The notes under the pieces are model-generated. The model was not told the DNA's origin. It was given only the letters and a program-made list of their open reading frames with translations, and ran no database searches. Of a stretch of DNA of 56,288 nt, positions 39,140-48,122 are shown piece by piece. Position numbers and translations under genes: made by a program. Location: positions 1 to 56,288 of the forward strand of contig CATWCP010000004.1 of the NCBI GenBank assembly GCA_958349325.1, read 5' to 3'. Position 1 is the first letter of the stretch, and each line of letters opens with the position of its first letter. This DNA comes from an uncultured Collinsella sp. Lineage in GTDB: Bacteria; Actinomycetota; Coriobacteriia; Coriobacteriales; Coriobacteriaceae.

Positions 39140-39565
39140 CTAGGCTCGTCCGCGTAGCTCGATGTCCTGGATGTCGTCGAAGTCGATGGCGATATCTTTG
39201 AGCTTGAGGAGTTTGAAAGCAGGGAGCGCCTCGTCGAGGATGCCGGTGCGGCTGCGATAGCCGTATGTATCGTAATAGGTGACACGAACCAAGTCGCCAC
39301 GCTTGAGGCCCTCGAGCTTTTTCGAAAGTTCGAGGGCTTTTTCTTCTGTGAGTTCGCATTTTGGCTCGGCGGTGATCTCTTGTTTACGCACGAGCTCGTA
39401 GTATCCCGTGAGGGCGGCAAAGGGCATAAACTGCGCGGCACGGCCGGCACGGACGGTGCCGTTGGCGGTGAGCTTTGGGTCGGCGGAGCGACGTCTTCCC
39501 TCGGGGTCCGCTAGGCGTTCAAAAGGTGTCGGTGGCCGCATCGGCTGTTGTTGGGACTTAGGCAC
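39140..39565 (-). CDS. YolD-like protein
   Basis: 141 residues. RAAQFMPFAALTGYYELVR plus the basic beta domain (GDLVRVTYYD... DIAIDFDDIQDIEL) match the YolD-like family, habitual partners of Y-family polymerases. GTG start with SD AGGAGG overlaps the end of umuC by 8 bases, so both are translated from one SOS-controlled message. Confidence 0.85.
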   Translation of the reverse strand: MPKSQQQPMRPPTPFERLADPEGRRRSADPKLTANGTVRAGRAAQFMPFAALTGYYELVRKQEITAEPKCELTEEKALELSKKLEGLKRGDLVRVTYYDTYGYRSRTGILDEALPAFKLLKLKDIAIDFDDIQDIELRGRA

Positions 39566-41063
39566 GATGTCCTCCTACCTGATCGTTGCGTTCGCGCGCG
39601 GTGGCGCCGGCGGTAAAGCTCAGCCCCTTAACCAGCGCGTTCTTGCCGTATTTGCCTTTCACGGCCAGCACGGCGCGTGCCAGGTCGCGCTCGCGCTCAT
39701 CGGCCTCGATATCGCTGAACAGATCGATGGTGGCAAATTCCTCGGGCATGAGGTTGCCAAATCCCAGATTGATGCGCTTGACCGGTCGTTTGGGATCGAC
39801 GGTCTGCGCCCAGAGCTCATCGAAATATCCCATGATCTTCTTAAACGAATTGGTGCGCTCGGGCAGCTTGCGCGAGGCGTTGGAGTGCGCAAAGAGTGCG
39901 GCATAGCCACCGCGCGGTTTGCCGCCATGCTCTCCCACAAAGATGCCATCGATTGCCTGCGCCTCACGTACCAGACGACGCCGTTCGTCATCGCGCTGGA
40001 CGGGCTTGGGCGCACGGGGTGCGAGCTCGGGGCCGGCGGTTGCGGTAGGTTCGATACTCGATGTGCTCGAGCGCAGGTGCCCGCATCCGTCCACATATTG
40101 CGCTGTACCGCTGGCGTCGAGGCGGCGTATGTCGGCTCGCTCGCTCGCGTAGCCCACAAAGAGCGAGATGCTGTCGCAGACCACGTGTTTATCGACCAAG
40201 TCCAACACGGCGTTGTCGACCATCTCGCGCAAGACGGTGTAGGCTTGCTCGTAGGCATAACCCTTCGAGAGCACCTGTCCTGTGGTGGTCGAAGTTGCTT
40301 GTGGGCGATAGGCTTGGATATCGGCGATGGTTGTCGGCTCGCGCCCAAAGGCGTGGTCGATGAGATATTCGGCATTGACGCCGAGCTCGTCGTAGAGCAG
40401 GTTCTCGTCGAGTGCGGCGACACCCATCAGGTCGTAGACGCCATACTTTTCGAGTCGTGCTGCCACGCCGGGGCCGATGCCCCAGATATCGGTGATGGGA
40501 CGATGGGGCCAGATCTCTTTGCGAAAGGTCTCGTCGTCGAGTATGCCGATGCGGCTGGGTACGTGCTTGGCGGTGATATCGAGCGCTACCTTGGCCTGGA
40601 ATAGGTTGGGGCCGATGCCGACCGTCGCCGTGATGCCGGTGCGCGCGAGGACCTCATCGCGCAACATGCAGGCAAAGCCTTTGGCATTGGTATGGTAGAG
40701 GTCTAGATAGGGCGTCACGTCGATAAAGCATTCGTCGATTGAATAGACGTGAATGTCTTGCGGGCTCACGTATTCCAGATAGATGCCGTAGATTTGCGCC
40801 GACACTTCCATGTAGTGCTGCATGCGCGGTACGGCTTTGATGTAGTCGATGCCGTCGGGAATCTCAAACAGACGGCAGCGATTGTGTATCCCGAGGTCCT
40901 TCATGGCCTGTGTGATGGCGAGGCAGATGGTCGTGCGCCCGCGCGATTCGTCGGCAACGACCAGGTTGGTGGTGAGCGGGTTGAGTCCGCGGTCGACGCA
41001 CTCGACGCTAGCGTAAAACGTCTTGAGGTCGATGCAGATATAGGTGTGACGCTCGTGCCCCAC
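39558..41063 (-). CDS. Y-family translesion DNA polymerase (UmuC/DinB-like)
   Basis: 501 residues. Catalytic acids in YICIDLKTFYASVE and YSIDECFID, thumb GIGPGVAARLEKYG, and a little-finger domain, followed by a C-terminal extension of about 80 residues. It copies damaged templates with low fidelity. GTG 41063 follows SD GGGAGGA and starts directly at the conserved core. A LexA box lies 30 bases upstream, and a YolD gene follows. Confidence 0.92.
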   Translation of the reverse strand: MGHERHTYICIDLKTFYASVECVDRGLNPLTTNLVVADESRGRTTICLAITQAMKDLGIHNRCRLFEIPDGIDYIKAVPRMQHYMEVSAQIYGIYLEYVSPQDIHVYSIDECFIDVTPYLDLYHTNAKGFACMLRDEVLARTGITATVGIGPNLFQAKVALDITAKHVPSRIGILDDETFRKEIWPHRPITDIWGIGPGVAARLEKYGVYDLMGVAALDENLLYDELGVNAEYLIDHAFGREPTTIADIQAYRPQATSTTTGQVLSKGYAYEQAYTVLREMVDNAVLDLVDKHVVCDSISLFVGYASERADIRRLDASGTAQYVDGCGHLRSSTSSIEPTATAGPELAPRAPKPVQRDDERRRLVREAQAIDGIFVGEHGGKPRGGYAALFAHSNASRKLPERTNSFKKIMGYFDELWAQTVDPKRPVKRINLGFGNLMPEEFATIDLFSDIEADERERDLARAVLAVKGKYGKNALVKGLSFTAGATARERNDQVGGHRA

Positions 41064-41092
41064 GCGTCCTCCCATCAAACACATGTTCTTAT

Positions 41093-41106
41093 CGAATATC
41101 TGTTCG
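41093..41106 (-). promoter_or_regulatory. LexA (SOS) box of the umuC-yolD operon
   Basis: CGAATATCTGTTCG matches the Gram-positive LexA consensus CGAAC-N4-GTTCG with one mismatch. Position just upstream of the polymerase start makes damage-induced control likely. Confidence 0.8.
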
Positions 41107-41132
41107 ATAATACCCGCTCGTCCGGACATCGT

Positions 41133-41168
41133 CAAAACCTGTCAAAAAGGGACTGGTTTGTTTTGGTA
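41133..41168. repeat. Small hairpin with half of the H7 repeat
   Basis: CAAAACC-t-GTC pairs with GAC-t-GGTTTG around AAAAAGG. The stretch from 41145 (AAAAAGGGACTGGTTTGTTT and on) resembles both arms of element H7 on the other side of the small gene at 41248. Confidence 0.5.
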
Positions 41169-41247
41169 GGTATGGTCGTGCGGTTGGATTGGGTTTTAAC
41201 GCAGCTCTAAAGAGTGCGAAACAGCTCGGAAAAGCTCGCTTCGTAGC

Positions 41248-41823
41248 ATGAGCCTAACGATTGATACCGCCTATGTGCACGGAAGGGTTGTGGGAAAGAT
41301 GGTCAATTACGGGTTTGGTATGCCGACGCGCCTTGTTGTGGATGGAGACGTGGCTCGCTGGTGCGGACGATTGGTCGCTCACTACGGTGGCACCAAGGCG
41401 CTGGTCGTGTTGGGCGGTGACAAGCATACGCGCGATGAGCTTGTCTCGGCGGCACTTGGCTCGCTTGATCGAGCCCTACTCGAGCGCGTACTTTTCCGCT
41501 GCGGCTCGGTTGGGGGCGACGGGGGGGACGAACTGATCGACGAAGCCGTGGCCCTGGCGACCGACGAAGGCGTGGACTTTGTCCTGGCGATTGGCGATGC
41601 CGATACTGCTGGCTTTGCGCGCGAGCTCGCGCGTCGCATGGCGGCGCTCGATGCCGGCGAAGACGGTTTTGTCCCTTATGGATGCATTCTCTCGGAGGGC
41701 AAGGCGCCTGCTGTCGTGGGCATCGGTGAGGTTCCCGTTTTTGCCATTATCGCGCCCGAACTGCTGGAGGGCATCGGGTCTCCTCTGCGTGAGTTGCTCG
41801 GTAGCATCTGCGCCGCGGCCTAA
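41248..41823 (+). CDS. Iron-alcohol-dehydrogenase-like N-terminal domain protein
   Basis: 191 residues resembling only the nucleotide-binding half of group III (BDH-type) iron alcohol dehydrogenases: NYGFGMPTRLVVDGD, TKALVVLGGDKH, and an acidic GGDGGDE turn. The usual protein has about 390 residues and its metal-binding His half is missing here. It may be a truncated remnant or a small stand-alone NAD-binding protein. The SD is weak; ATG 41299 is an alternative start. Related repeats flank the gene. Confidence 0.55.
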   Translation: MSLTIDTAYVHGRVVGKMVNYGFGMPTRLVVDGDVARWCGRLVAHYGGTKALVVLGGDKHTRDELVSAALGSLDRALLERVLFRCGSVGGDGGDELIDEAVALATDEGVDFVLAIGDADTAGFARELARRMAALDAGEDGFVPYGCILSEGKAPAVVGIGEVPVFAIIAPELLEGIGSPLRELLGSICAAA

Positions 41824-41833
41824 TATTTGCCAT

Positions 41834-41895
41834 AAAAGGACGGGTTGTTTTTGGTTGGTAAAGCGTTTGACCTGCCAAAATAAGCCTGTCCCTTT
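41834..41895. repeat. Palindromic element H7 upstream of pgi
   Basis: AAAAGGACGGGTTGTTTTTGG (from 41834) pairs, with one bulge and wobbles, to CCAAAATAAGCCTGTCCC and TTTT (41875-41895). The right arm contains CCAAAATAAG(C/G)C, also found in the loop of H6. The T-run gives it terminator character. Confidence 0.6.
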
Positions 41896-42022
41896 TTAAT
41901 CGGTTGCCGTTTGGGGGCCGATTGGCAACGCTCGCTGATTGTAGTCTTGACCTGCGCTAGAATAGTGGCATCTGAATGTCCGGGCGCATGGAGGCGTGCG
42001 CCCGTATGCTGAGGAGGACTCT

Positions 42023-43717
42023 ATGGCAACTGTTGCCGCACCTATCGATGCTACGTCGACTGCCGCTTGGAAGGCGCTCGAGGCTCATCAGGAGAAGCTC
42101 GAGGCCGAAGGTATCGACCTCAAGGCCTGGTTCGCTGCTGACGCCGACCGCGTGAACAAGCTGAGCTTTGACGCCGGTGACCTGCACTTCGATCTGTCGA
42201 AGAACCTGGTGACCGATGAGACCGTCAAGCTGCTGTGCGATCTTGCCCGCGAGGTGAAGCTCGAGGAGCGCCGCGACGCCATGTTCTCTGGCGAGCACAT
42301 CAACACTACCGAGGACCGCGCTGTCCTGCACACCGCGCTGCGCCGCCCGGCAAGCGAGAAGGGCCAGCTCATCGTCGACGGCCAGGACGTCGTCGCCGAC
42401 GTGCACGAGGTCCTCGACCGCATGTATGCCTTCGCCGAGCGCGTGCGCTCCGGTGAGTGGAAGGGCGTTACCGGCAAGAAGATCGAGCATCTGGTGTCCA
42501 TCGGCATCGGCGGTTCCGATCTGGGCCCGGTCATGGCCTACGAGGCCCTGCGTCCCTACGCCGACGCCGGTATCGACTGTCGCTACATCTCCAACATCGA
42601 CCCCAACGACCAGGCCGAGAAGCTCAAGGGCTTGGATCCCGAGACCACGCTCGTGATTATCGTCTCCAAGACTTTCACCACGCTCGAGACCCTCACCAAC
42701 GCCCGCGAGGTCAAGACCTGGATGCTCGAGCAGCTCAAGGCTCAGGGCGCCATCGACGGCTCCGATGAGCAGAACGCCGAGGCCGTGGCAAAGCACTTCG
42801 TCGCCGTCTCCACTGCACTCGAGAAGGTCGAGGCCTTCGGCATCGACCCTGCCAACGCCTTCGGTTTCTGGAACTGGGTTGGCGGCCGCTATTCCGTTGA
42901 CTCCGCCGTGGGCCTGTCGCTGATCGTCGTGCTCGGCCCCGAGCGCTTCCAGCAGTTCCTCGAGGGCTTCCACGCCATCGACGAGTACTTCTGCAACACC
43001 CCGCTCGAGAACAACGCCGTCGCGCTGATGGGCCTGCTCAATGTCTGGTACGTCAACTTCTTCGGTTCCAAGAGCCACGCCGTGCTTCCGTACTGCCAGT
43101 ATCTGCACCGCTTCCCGGCCTACCTGCAGCAGCTCACCATGGAGTCCAACGGCAAACACGTCCGCTGGGACGGCAGCGCTGTGACCTCCGATACCGGTGA
43201 GATCTTCTGGGGCGAGCCCGGCACCAACGGCCAGCATGCCTTCTATCAGCTGCTGCACCAGGGCACTGTGGTGGTCCCGGCCGACTTTATCGCTTTCGCC
43301 AACACTGCCAACCCTGCGACCGACAGCGGCCAGGATGTCCACGAGCTGTTCCTGGGCAACTTCCTGGCCCAGACCAAGGCGCTCGCCTTTGGTAAGACGG
43401 CCGACGAGGTTCGTGCCGAGGGCACGCCCGAGCAGATCGTCCCGGCCCGCTGCTTTGAGGGTAACCGTCCGACGACCTCGATCTTTGGCGACACGCTGAC
43501 CCCGTTCGCACTCGGCGAGCTCATCGCACTGTACGAGCACATCACGTTTGTCGAGGGCACGGTCTGGGGCATCGACTCCTACGACCAGTGGGGCGTTGAG
43601 CTGGGCAAGCAGCTTGCCAAGCAGATTACCCCGGCCTTCCACGACGACGCCGCCAAGGCCGAGCAGGACGCTTCGACCCAGGCGCTTATCGAGTTCTACC
43701 GCGCTCACCGTAAGTAG
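42023..43717 (+). CDS. pgi: Glucose-6-phosphate isomerase
   Basis: Interconverts glucose-6-phosphate and fructose-6-phosphate. 564 residues with PGI signatures ISNIDPND, KTFTTLET, GGRYSVDSAVGLS and the catalytic Glu/His/Lys regions (GEPGTNGQHAFYQLLHQG; VWGIDSYDQWGVELGK). SD GAGGAGGAC. A small leader hairpin GGGCGCA/TGCGCCC (41982-42003) precedes the SD. Stand-alone gene with its own terminator. Confidence 0.96.
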   Translation: MATVAAPIDATSTAAWKALEAHQEKLEAEGIDLKAWFAADADRVNKLSFDAGDLHFDLSKNLVTDETVKLLCDLAREVKLEERRDAMFSGEHINTTEDRAVLHTALRRPASEKGQLIVDGQDVVADVHEVLDRMYAFAERVRSGEWKGVTGKKIEHLVSIGIGGSDLGPVMAYEALRPYADAGIDCRYISNIDPNDQAEKLKGLDPETTLVIIVSKTFTTLETLTNAREVKTWMLEQLKAQGAIDGSDEQNAEAVAKHFVAVSTALEKVEAFGIDPANAFGFWNWVGGRYSVDSAVGLSLIVVLGPERFQQFLEGFHAIDEYFCNTPLENNAVALMGLLNVWYVNFFGSKSHAVLPYCQYLHRFPAYLQQLTMESNGKHVRWDGSAVTSDTGEIFWGEPGTNGQHAFYQLLHQGTVVVPADFIAFANTANPATDSGQDVHELFLGNFLAQTKALAFGKTADEVRAEGTPEQIVPARCFEGNRPTTSIFGDTLTPFALGELIALYEHITFVEGTVWGIDSYDQWGVELGKQLAKQITPAFHDDAAKAEQDASTQALIEFYRAHRK

Positions 43718-43750
43718 CCGCTGCTGTTAACGCATCGCGCCTTATAGTCA

Positions 43751-43783
43751 GGGGCCCGTATCCTATCGGATGCGGGCCCCTTT
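43751..43783 (+). terminator. Terminator after pgi
   Basis: 13-bp stem GGGGCCCGTATCC/GGATGCGGGCCCC (one wobble) with loop TATC, then TTTGCTTT. Confidence 0.88.
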
Positions 43784-43858
43784 GCTTTGCCGTAGTCCCG
43801 GGGCGCACGGCCTTTGTGGAACATCGCTGGGGCGCCGCGCGCCGCGAGAACCCTGCGC

Positions 43859-45163
43859 CTAGATCTCGGCCTCCGCATGGTCTCGCTGCGCCTCGGGCAG
43901 CTCCCCGTAGAGCGGATGGTCTTCGAGCCTAAAGCGCTCGACCTGTTCGGGAGTGCGACCGCGCACAAAGAGCCACGAGCGATCGATCGGCGTCGCCATG
44001 AGCGTGCTGGGCAGCGCGTCGGCGCGGTCGGAAAACACCCGGGCACTCTCGGGATCCTGGAACGCCAGCACCAGATGCGTGTCGCAGTTGCCCATGATGG
44101 AGCGTGCGCGTGCCTCGCCATAGAGCGCATCGAGCTGGTTGGTCGACTGCAGCAGCAGCGTTGCCCAGATGTTGCGGCTTCGGATAATCGAGAGCACGTT
44201 GTCGATCTGGGGGATCTGCAGATTTGCGAAGTCATCGAGCATAAAGCGCACGGGCACGGGCAGGCTGCCGTCGGGCTGCCTATCGGCCTCACGAATGAGG
44301 CCCATAAACGCCTGCGAAATAAAGAGGCCGGTCAGCGGATCGAGATTGCGGTCAATATCGCTCACGGTTACAAACAGGACGCAGGGGGTGTGTCCCATGG
44401 AAGCGAAGTTCACCTGATGGCACTCACGATAGAGCTGTGCCGCACCGTCGAATCCCAGACACATGACCTTTTCGGCAAGGATGCCGACGATGCTCGCGTG
44501 CATGCGCTCGGCATTTTGCGTAATGGCGTAGCGCCGCCATAGCGAGAGGGCATAGCTTTGGGGGTCGGTCGTGATCAGGTCGTCAAACAATCGACCCGTG
44601 GCACCGTCCTGCAGGTGCTCGATCAGCTTGATGACCGAGCTGATCGTCTGCTCGTCGGCGGGTAGCTGTTCGGTGACGTAGGCGATAAGACACGACAGCA
44701 GGTTTGCCGCCGCATGATCCCAAAAAGGCTGGTTGTTGTCCTCGATGGGGCAGATGGCCTTTGCCACCGAGAGGATGTCCTGCTGGTTGGGCCTGCCGTC
44801 CGCCTTGCGGCGAATGTGCCTCAGGGGGTTGTAGCCGCAGCGCTCGATGCCGGGCGCAAGGGCCGGGACGGTGTTGAGGTCGGCGAAGTTGAGGCATTGC
44901 ACGCGGTAACCGTGGGCTGCCAGCACGGGTCCCACTTCGCGACAGAGCGTGCCTTTGGTGTCGAGCACGATGTAGCTTGCGTTCATTTGCAGCAGGTTGG
45001 GCTTGAGGACGTTTCGGGTCTTGCCGGCTCCCGAGGGGCCGATCACAAGTGCGTTGTTGTTGAGTCCCGTTTGGCGGGTGTCGCAGGAGAGCGTTCGATC
45101 CTTGGCGAGGATGGTGGACGATGCGGACTCAGATGCGGCGAGGCGGCTGGCGAGGTTAGACAT
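43859..45163 (-). CDS. VirD4/TraG-like ATPase (soluble coupling-protein homologue)
   Basis: 434 residues. Walker A GPSGAGKT (42-49), Walker B FMLDDFAN (307-314), and the TraG-type LLQSTNQL motif. Full-length type IV coupling proteins have N-terminal membrane helices and about 600 residues; neither is present here, so this one is likely cytosolic or recruited by a partner. ATG 45163 (SD AAGGAGG) overlaps the clpP-like gene by 8 bases. No relaxase or channel gene is nearby. Confidence 0.8.
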   Translation of the reverse strand: MSNLASRLAASESASSTILAKDRTLSCDTRQTGLNNNALVIGPSGAGKTRNVLKPNLLQMNASYIVLDTKGTLCREVGPVLAAHGYRVQCLNFADLNTVPALAPGIERCGYNPLRHIRRKADGRPNQQDILSVAKAICPIEDNNQPFWDHAAANLLSCLIAYVTEQLPADEQTISSVIKLIEHLQDGATGRLFDDLITTDPQSYALSLWRRYAITQNAERMHASIVGILAEKVMCLGFDGAAQLYRECHQVNFASMGHTPCVLFVTVSDIDRNLDPLTGLFISQAFMGLIREADRQPDGSLPVPVRFMLDDFANLQIPQIDNVLSIIRSRNIWATLLLQSTNQLDALYGEARARSIMGNCDTHLVLAFQDPESARVFSDRADALPSTLMATPIDRSWLFVRGRTPEQVERFRLEDHPLYGELPEAQRDHAEAEI

Positions 45164-45773
45164 GGGCGACCTCCTTGGTGGTCGAGAGAATTTCGTGGGC
45201 AAAGCCGAGCTCGACGGCGCGCTCGGCCGAAAGGTAGGTGTCTTTTGCAGTGAGGGACTGGATGCGCTTGGGCGTGAGGCCGCTGCGGTCCGAGAGGATT
45301 TGCGTGAGGGTCTTGCGGGTCTGCATGAGACGCCGGCTGGTTTCCTGCAACGCAAGTGCCGAGCCGCCTGCCCCCTGGGGGATCAGCGGGTCATGAATCA
45401 TGAGCTCTGCATGGGGCGCCATACGGCGATCGTCGCCGCCCATAAAGATCACGGCGCCCATGGACGCGGCGAATTCCAGGCAGACGGTGCGGATGGGGCA
45501 CGATGCGAGGCGCATGGCGTCATAGATCGCAAGACCCGATCGCACGCTTCCGCCGGCGCTGGCGACAAATATGGTGATGGGGCGGCTGGGGTCGGTGGCA
45601 TCGAGCAGGCGGATCTGCTGGCATAGGTCGTGGGCCATCGGGGTTTCGATGTTTCCCATGACGGAGAGCTCGCGACGGGCGAGCATCTCATCGTAAATGC
45701 TGGTGAGCGTGATACCTCGGGCGGATTCACGCATGGTGAGGGGGCTGATGATGGGGGAATGATTGGTGTCCAT
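45156..45773 (-). CDS. ClpP-family serine protease
   Basis: 205 residues with an intact triad: Ser104 (FAASMGA), His127 (MIHDPL), Asp178 (TAKDTY). ClpP forms a barrel that needs an AAA+ unfoldase or works on assembly proteins, as in phage heads. Here its neighbours are a TraG-like ATPase and an unknown protein, and no ClpX/ClpC. SD AAAGGAG. Probably an accessory paralogue rather than the housekeeping enzyme. Confidence 0.85.
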   Translation of the reverse strand: MDTNHSPIISPLTMRESARGITLTSIYDEMLARRELSVMGNIETPMAHDLCQQIRLLDATDPSRPITIFVASAGGSVRSGLAIYDAMRLASCPIRTVCLEFAASMGAVIFMGGDDRRMAPHAELMIHDPLIPQGAGGSALALQETSRRLMQTRKTLTQILSDRSGLTPKRIQSLTAKDTYLSAERAVELGFAHEILSTTKEVAHV

Positions 45774-45836
45774 GAGGACTCCTTTCTGTTGGTTGTGTTG
45801 TGGAATAGGATTGTTGCCCGCGGAGGGGCTGGCGGG

Positions 45837-46727
45837 CTACAGGGTTCGTCCGAGCCTGAGATCGAGCTCGGTTGTGGGGCATGCTGCCCGTTCGTGCGGC
45901 TCGCAAGCACCAAGGGCTCCAAAGCGATGGAGCGTTGCGGCGGGCGTGGTGTAGGCGAGCCGCAGCTGATGCTCGACAGGGGCACATCCGTCATTTTTGT
46001 AATGAGCCGCGTAGTACTGCGCGATGCTGGCGTTCATCTCGCTGCCATTGCGATGGCGCTCAAACTGGCGTCTGCAGGTCTCGATGATCTTTGCTACCGA
46101 CTTGGGTGCCGTCGCGGGAACAAGGGCGAGATAGCCCTCAAATAGCTCGTTGATGCTCAGGAGGCACAGCAGGTCGATCAGCGTCCTTATGGCTGCTCCC
46201 TCGGCAGAAAAGTGCGCGGTCATGCGGTTATATCGGTTGCGGTCGACGATGGCCACATGGGGTCTAGGAGTTTTCTGCCCCGTGGTCCCGGGCTTTTGCC
46301 GCGCCTGTGTATTGAGCTCGACGTTGCAGCGCTTGAGGCCGTCCAACGGAAGGAACAGTGCGGTGCGCAGGGTGTTCCGCTTGCTTTCGAGTTCATGACG
46401 CTCGTCGGGTTCCCATTCGAGCTTGAGTTTCGTGTCGAGCGCCGTAAGCATATGGGCTAGGCAGCCTACGGTAAGAATGTGCGAATCGTTGTCGCGTTTT
46501 GGGGCATAGGGGTCTGTCAGCTTGCGAATGTCGGGGTCGCCCATGATCTTTGTGCAGCGCTTCAGCAGTTGAGGGTGATCGGCCAAGATCGTCGCGAGCG
46601 GTAGCGACGCGTAGTTCTTGATGGTCGCGGCGGCAAAGGCGGCGTCATATTCGTTTGCATATGCTCGCTCAATGCGGGCATCCAGAATGCTTTTCTTATC
46701 GCCGTCTTCAGCGTGGTGGTTTGTCAT
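45837..46727 (-). CDS. Unknown protein, first gene of the TraG/ClpP block
   Basis: 296 residues from ATG 46727 (SD GGAGAA). Highly charged and mostly helical in appearance, without signal peptide or membrane segment; no catalytic motif recognised. It has several Cys and His near the C-terminus (GACEPHERAACPTTE). Its position as first gene of the operon suggests a partner or substrate for the protease/ATPase. The frame reading further upstream into a His-rich repeat (to 46883) lacks an SD. Confidence 0.6.
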   Translation of the reverse strand: MTNHHAEDGDKKSILDARIERAYANEYDAAFAAATIKNYASLPLATILADHPQLLKRCTKIMGDPDIRKLTDPYAPKRDNDSHILTVGCLAHMLTALDTKLKLEWEPDERHELESKRNTLRTALFLPLDGLKRCNVELNTQARQKPGTTGQKTPRPHVAIVDRNRYNRMTAHFSAEGAAIRTLIDLLCLLSINELFEGYLALVPATAPKSVAKIIETCRRQFERHRNGSEMNASIAQYYAAHYKNDGCAPVEHQLRLAYTTPAATLHRFGALGACEPHERAACPTTELDLRLGRTL

Positions 46728-47216
46728 AGCTTCTCCAATCGGTTGATGTTCGTGCTGTTTGTTGATGTGTTGGTTGTCGTGAGTGATGTGCTTGCCGTGG
46801 GTGATGTGCTGACGTTGGGGTGCTATGCGGTTTTCAATGAGCCCGTGAGGCAGTTGCTGCAGGGGCGGGATGGAACGGCCCATGCAAGGCGGAAGGCATC
46901 GTGCTCAAAATCGAGACAGCAATGCCCTGGGTGCCTCACATGTGGCAGTTACCTCATTAAGTTGTCATTGCGTTTGGGGTTGTACTTTGCCGATCTTCCT
47001 TCTCTTACACGCTAAAACTCAAACTTCATATGCTCGATCTACTTAAAACCGCAACGGCGGTCTTTTATCAACTTATATGTCGGAACGCGTCTTTGCAAGT
47101 ACTTTTTTGTCTTTGTTTCAAATGGGGTGGTTTTGCAACCGTCATACGCGCGCCGTGCGAACGTGCCCCGGCTCGGATAAGATAGTGCGCGATAAAAACG
47201 ATGCAAGGAGGCACAT
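46728..47216. other. 489-base divergent intergenic region
   Basis: No gene supported. It holds a short imperfect tandem repeat (GTTGATGTGTTGG, GTGAGTGATGTGCT, GTGGGTGATGTGCT; about 46741-46815) and a small hairpin CCGC-AACG-GCGG (47049-47060). Promoters for both flanking units must lie here but none is clear. Confidence 0.5.
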
Positions 47217-48059
47217 ATGGCAATTAAAGCCATCGCAATGGATATCGATGGTACGCTCACCAACGATCAGAAGGTGATCAGCCCGCGTACGCGCGAAAAG
47301 CTGCTCGCGGCGCAGGAGTCGGGCATTAAGCTCATCTTGGCTTCGGGTCGTCCCGCATGGGGGCTACATGCTCTGGCACAGGAGCTCGACCTCCAAAACC
47401 ATGACGGTCTGCTAGTCGCTTTCAATGGCGCGCATGTTGTCGACGCTCAGACCGATGAGGTCCTTTTTGACCAGGCCATGCCAGCTGACGAACTGCACCG
47501 TCTGATTGATCACCTGCAAAACTATGATGTGATCCCCATGATCTCGCTCGGGCGCGACCTGCATGTAGAGGACTCGTATCGCTGCATGATTACACTGCCG
47601 GACGGCTCGCAGAAGAATATCGTCAAATACGAGCGCGATGCCTGCGATCTTAAGATCCGCGAGGTCGAGAGCTTGCATGAGGTCGTGGACACTTATCCCG
47701 TAGACAAGCTGCTGACGGCAGGCGATCCGGCCTACCTGCAGGCGCATTACGAGGAGATGTATGCGCCCTTTACCCAGACGCTTTCGGGCATGTTTACGGC
47801 CGACTGGTACTTTGAGTACACGGCGCCTGGTATCGACAAGGCCCGCGCGCTCGAGGGTGCCCTGCCCAAGCTCGGCATCGATGCCAGCGAGGTCGTCTCG
47901 TTTGGCGACGGCCAGAACGACAAGTCCATGATTGAGTGGGCCGGCACCGGTGTTGCCATGGGCAACGCCGTCGATGAGGTCAAGGCTGTAGCCCAGATGG
48001 TGACCGCCAATAATAACGAAGACGGCATTGCGGTGGCGCTGGATAAGCTGCTGGGTTAG
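47217..48059 (+). CDS. Cof-type HAD-superfamily phosphatase (IIB)
   Basis: 280 residues, motif I IAMDIDGTLT, motif II LASGRP, motif IV FGDGQNDKSMI. Related in type to the protein at 21945 and to YidA-like sugar phosphatases. SD AAGGAGG. Substrate unknown. Confidence 0.87.
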   Translation: MAIKAIAMDIDGTLTNDQKVISPRTREKLLAAQESGIKLILASGRPAWGLHALAQELDLQNHDGLLVAFNGAHVVDAQTDEVLFDQAMPADELHRLIDHLQNYDVIPMISLGRDLHVEDSYRCMITLPDGSQKNIVKYERDACDLKIREVESLHEVVDTYPVDKLLTAGDPAYLQAHYEEMYAPFTQTLSGMFTADWYFEYTAPGIDKARALEGALPKLGIDASEVVSFGDGQNDKSMIEWAGTGVAMGNAVDEVKAVAQMVTANNNEDGIAVALDKLLG

Positions 48060-48081
48060 AATCGCCGATAGTGCATGGCTC

Positions 48082-48107
48082 GGGCGTCCGCTTGCGGGCG
48101 CCCTTTT
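48082..48107 (+). terminator. Terminator-like hairpin between two HAD genes
   Basis: GGGCGTCCGC/GCGGGCGCCC (one wobble) with a very short loop, followed by TTTTG. It lies 15 bases before the next start, so transcription of the second gene may be reduced or separately driven. Confidence 0.65.
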
Positions 48108-48122
48108 GTTAGGGAGGGTGCC

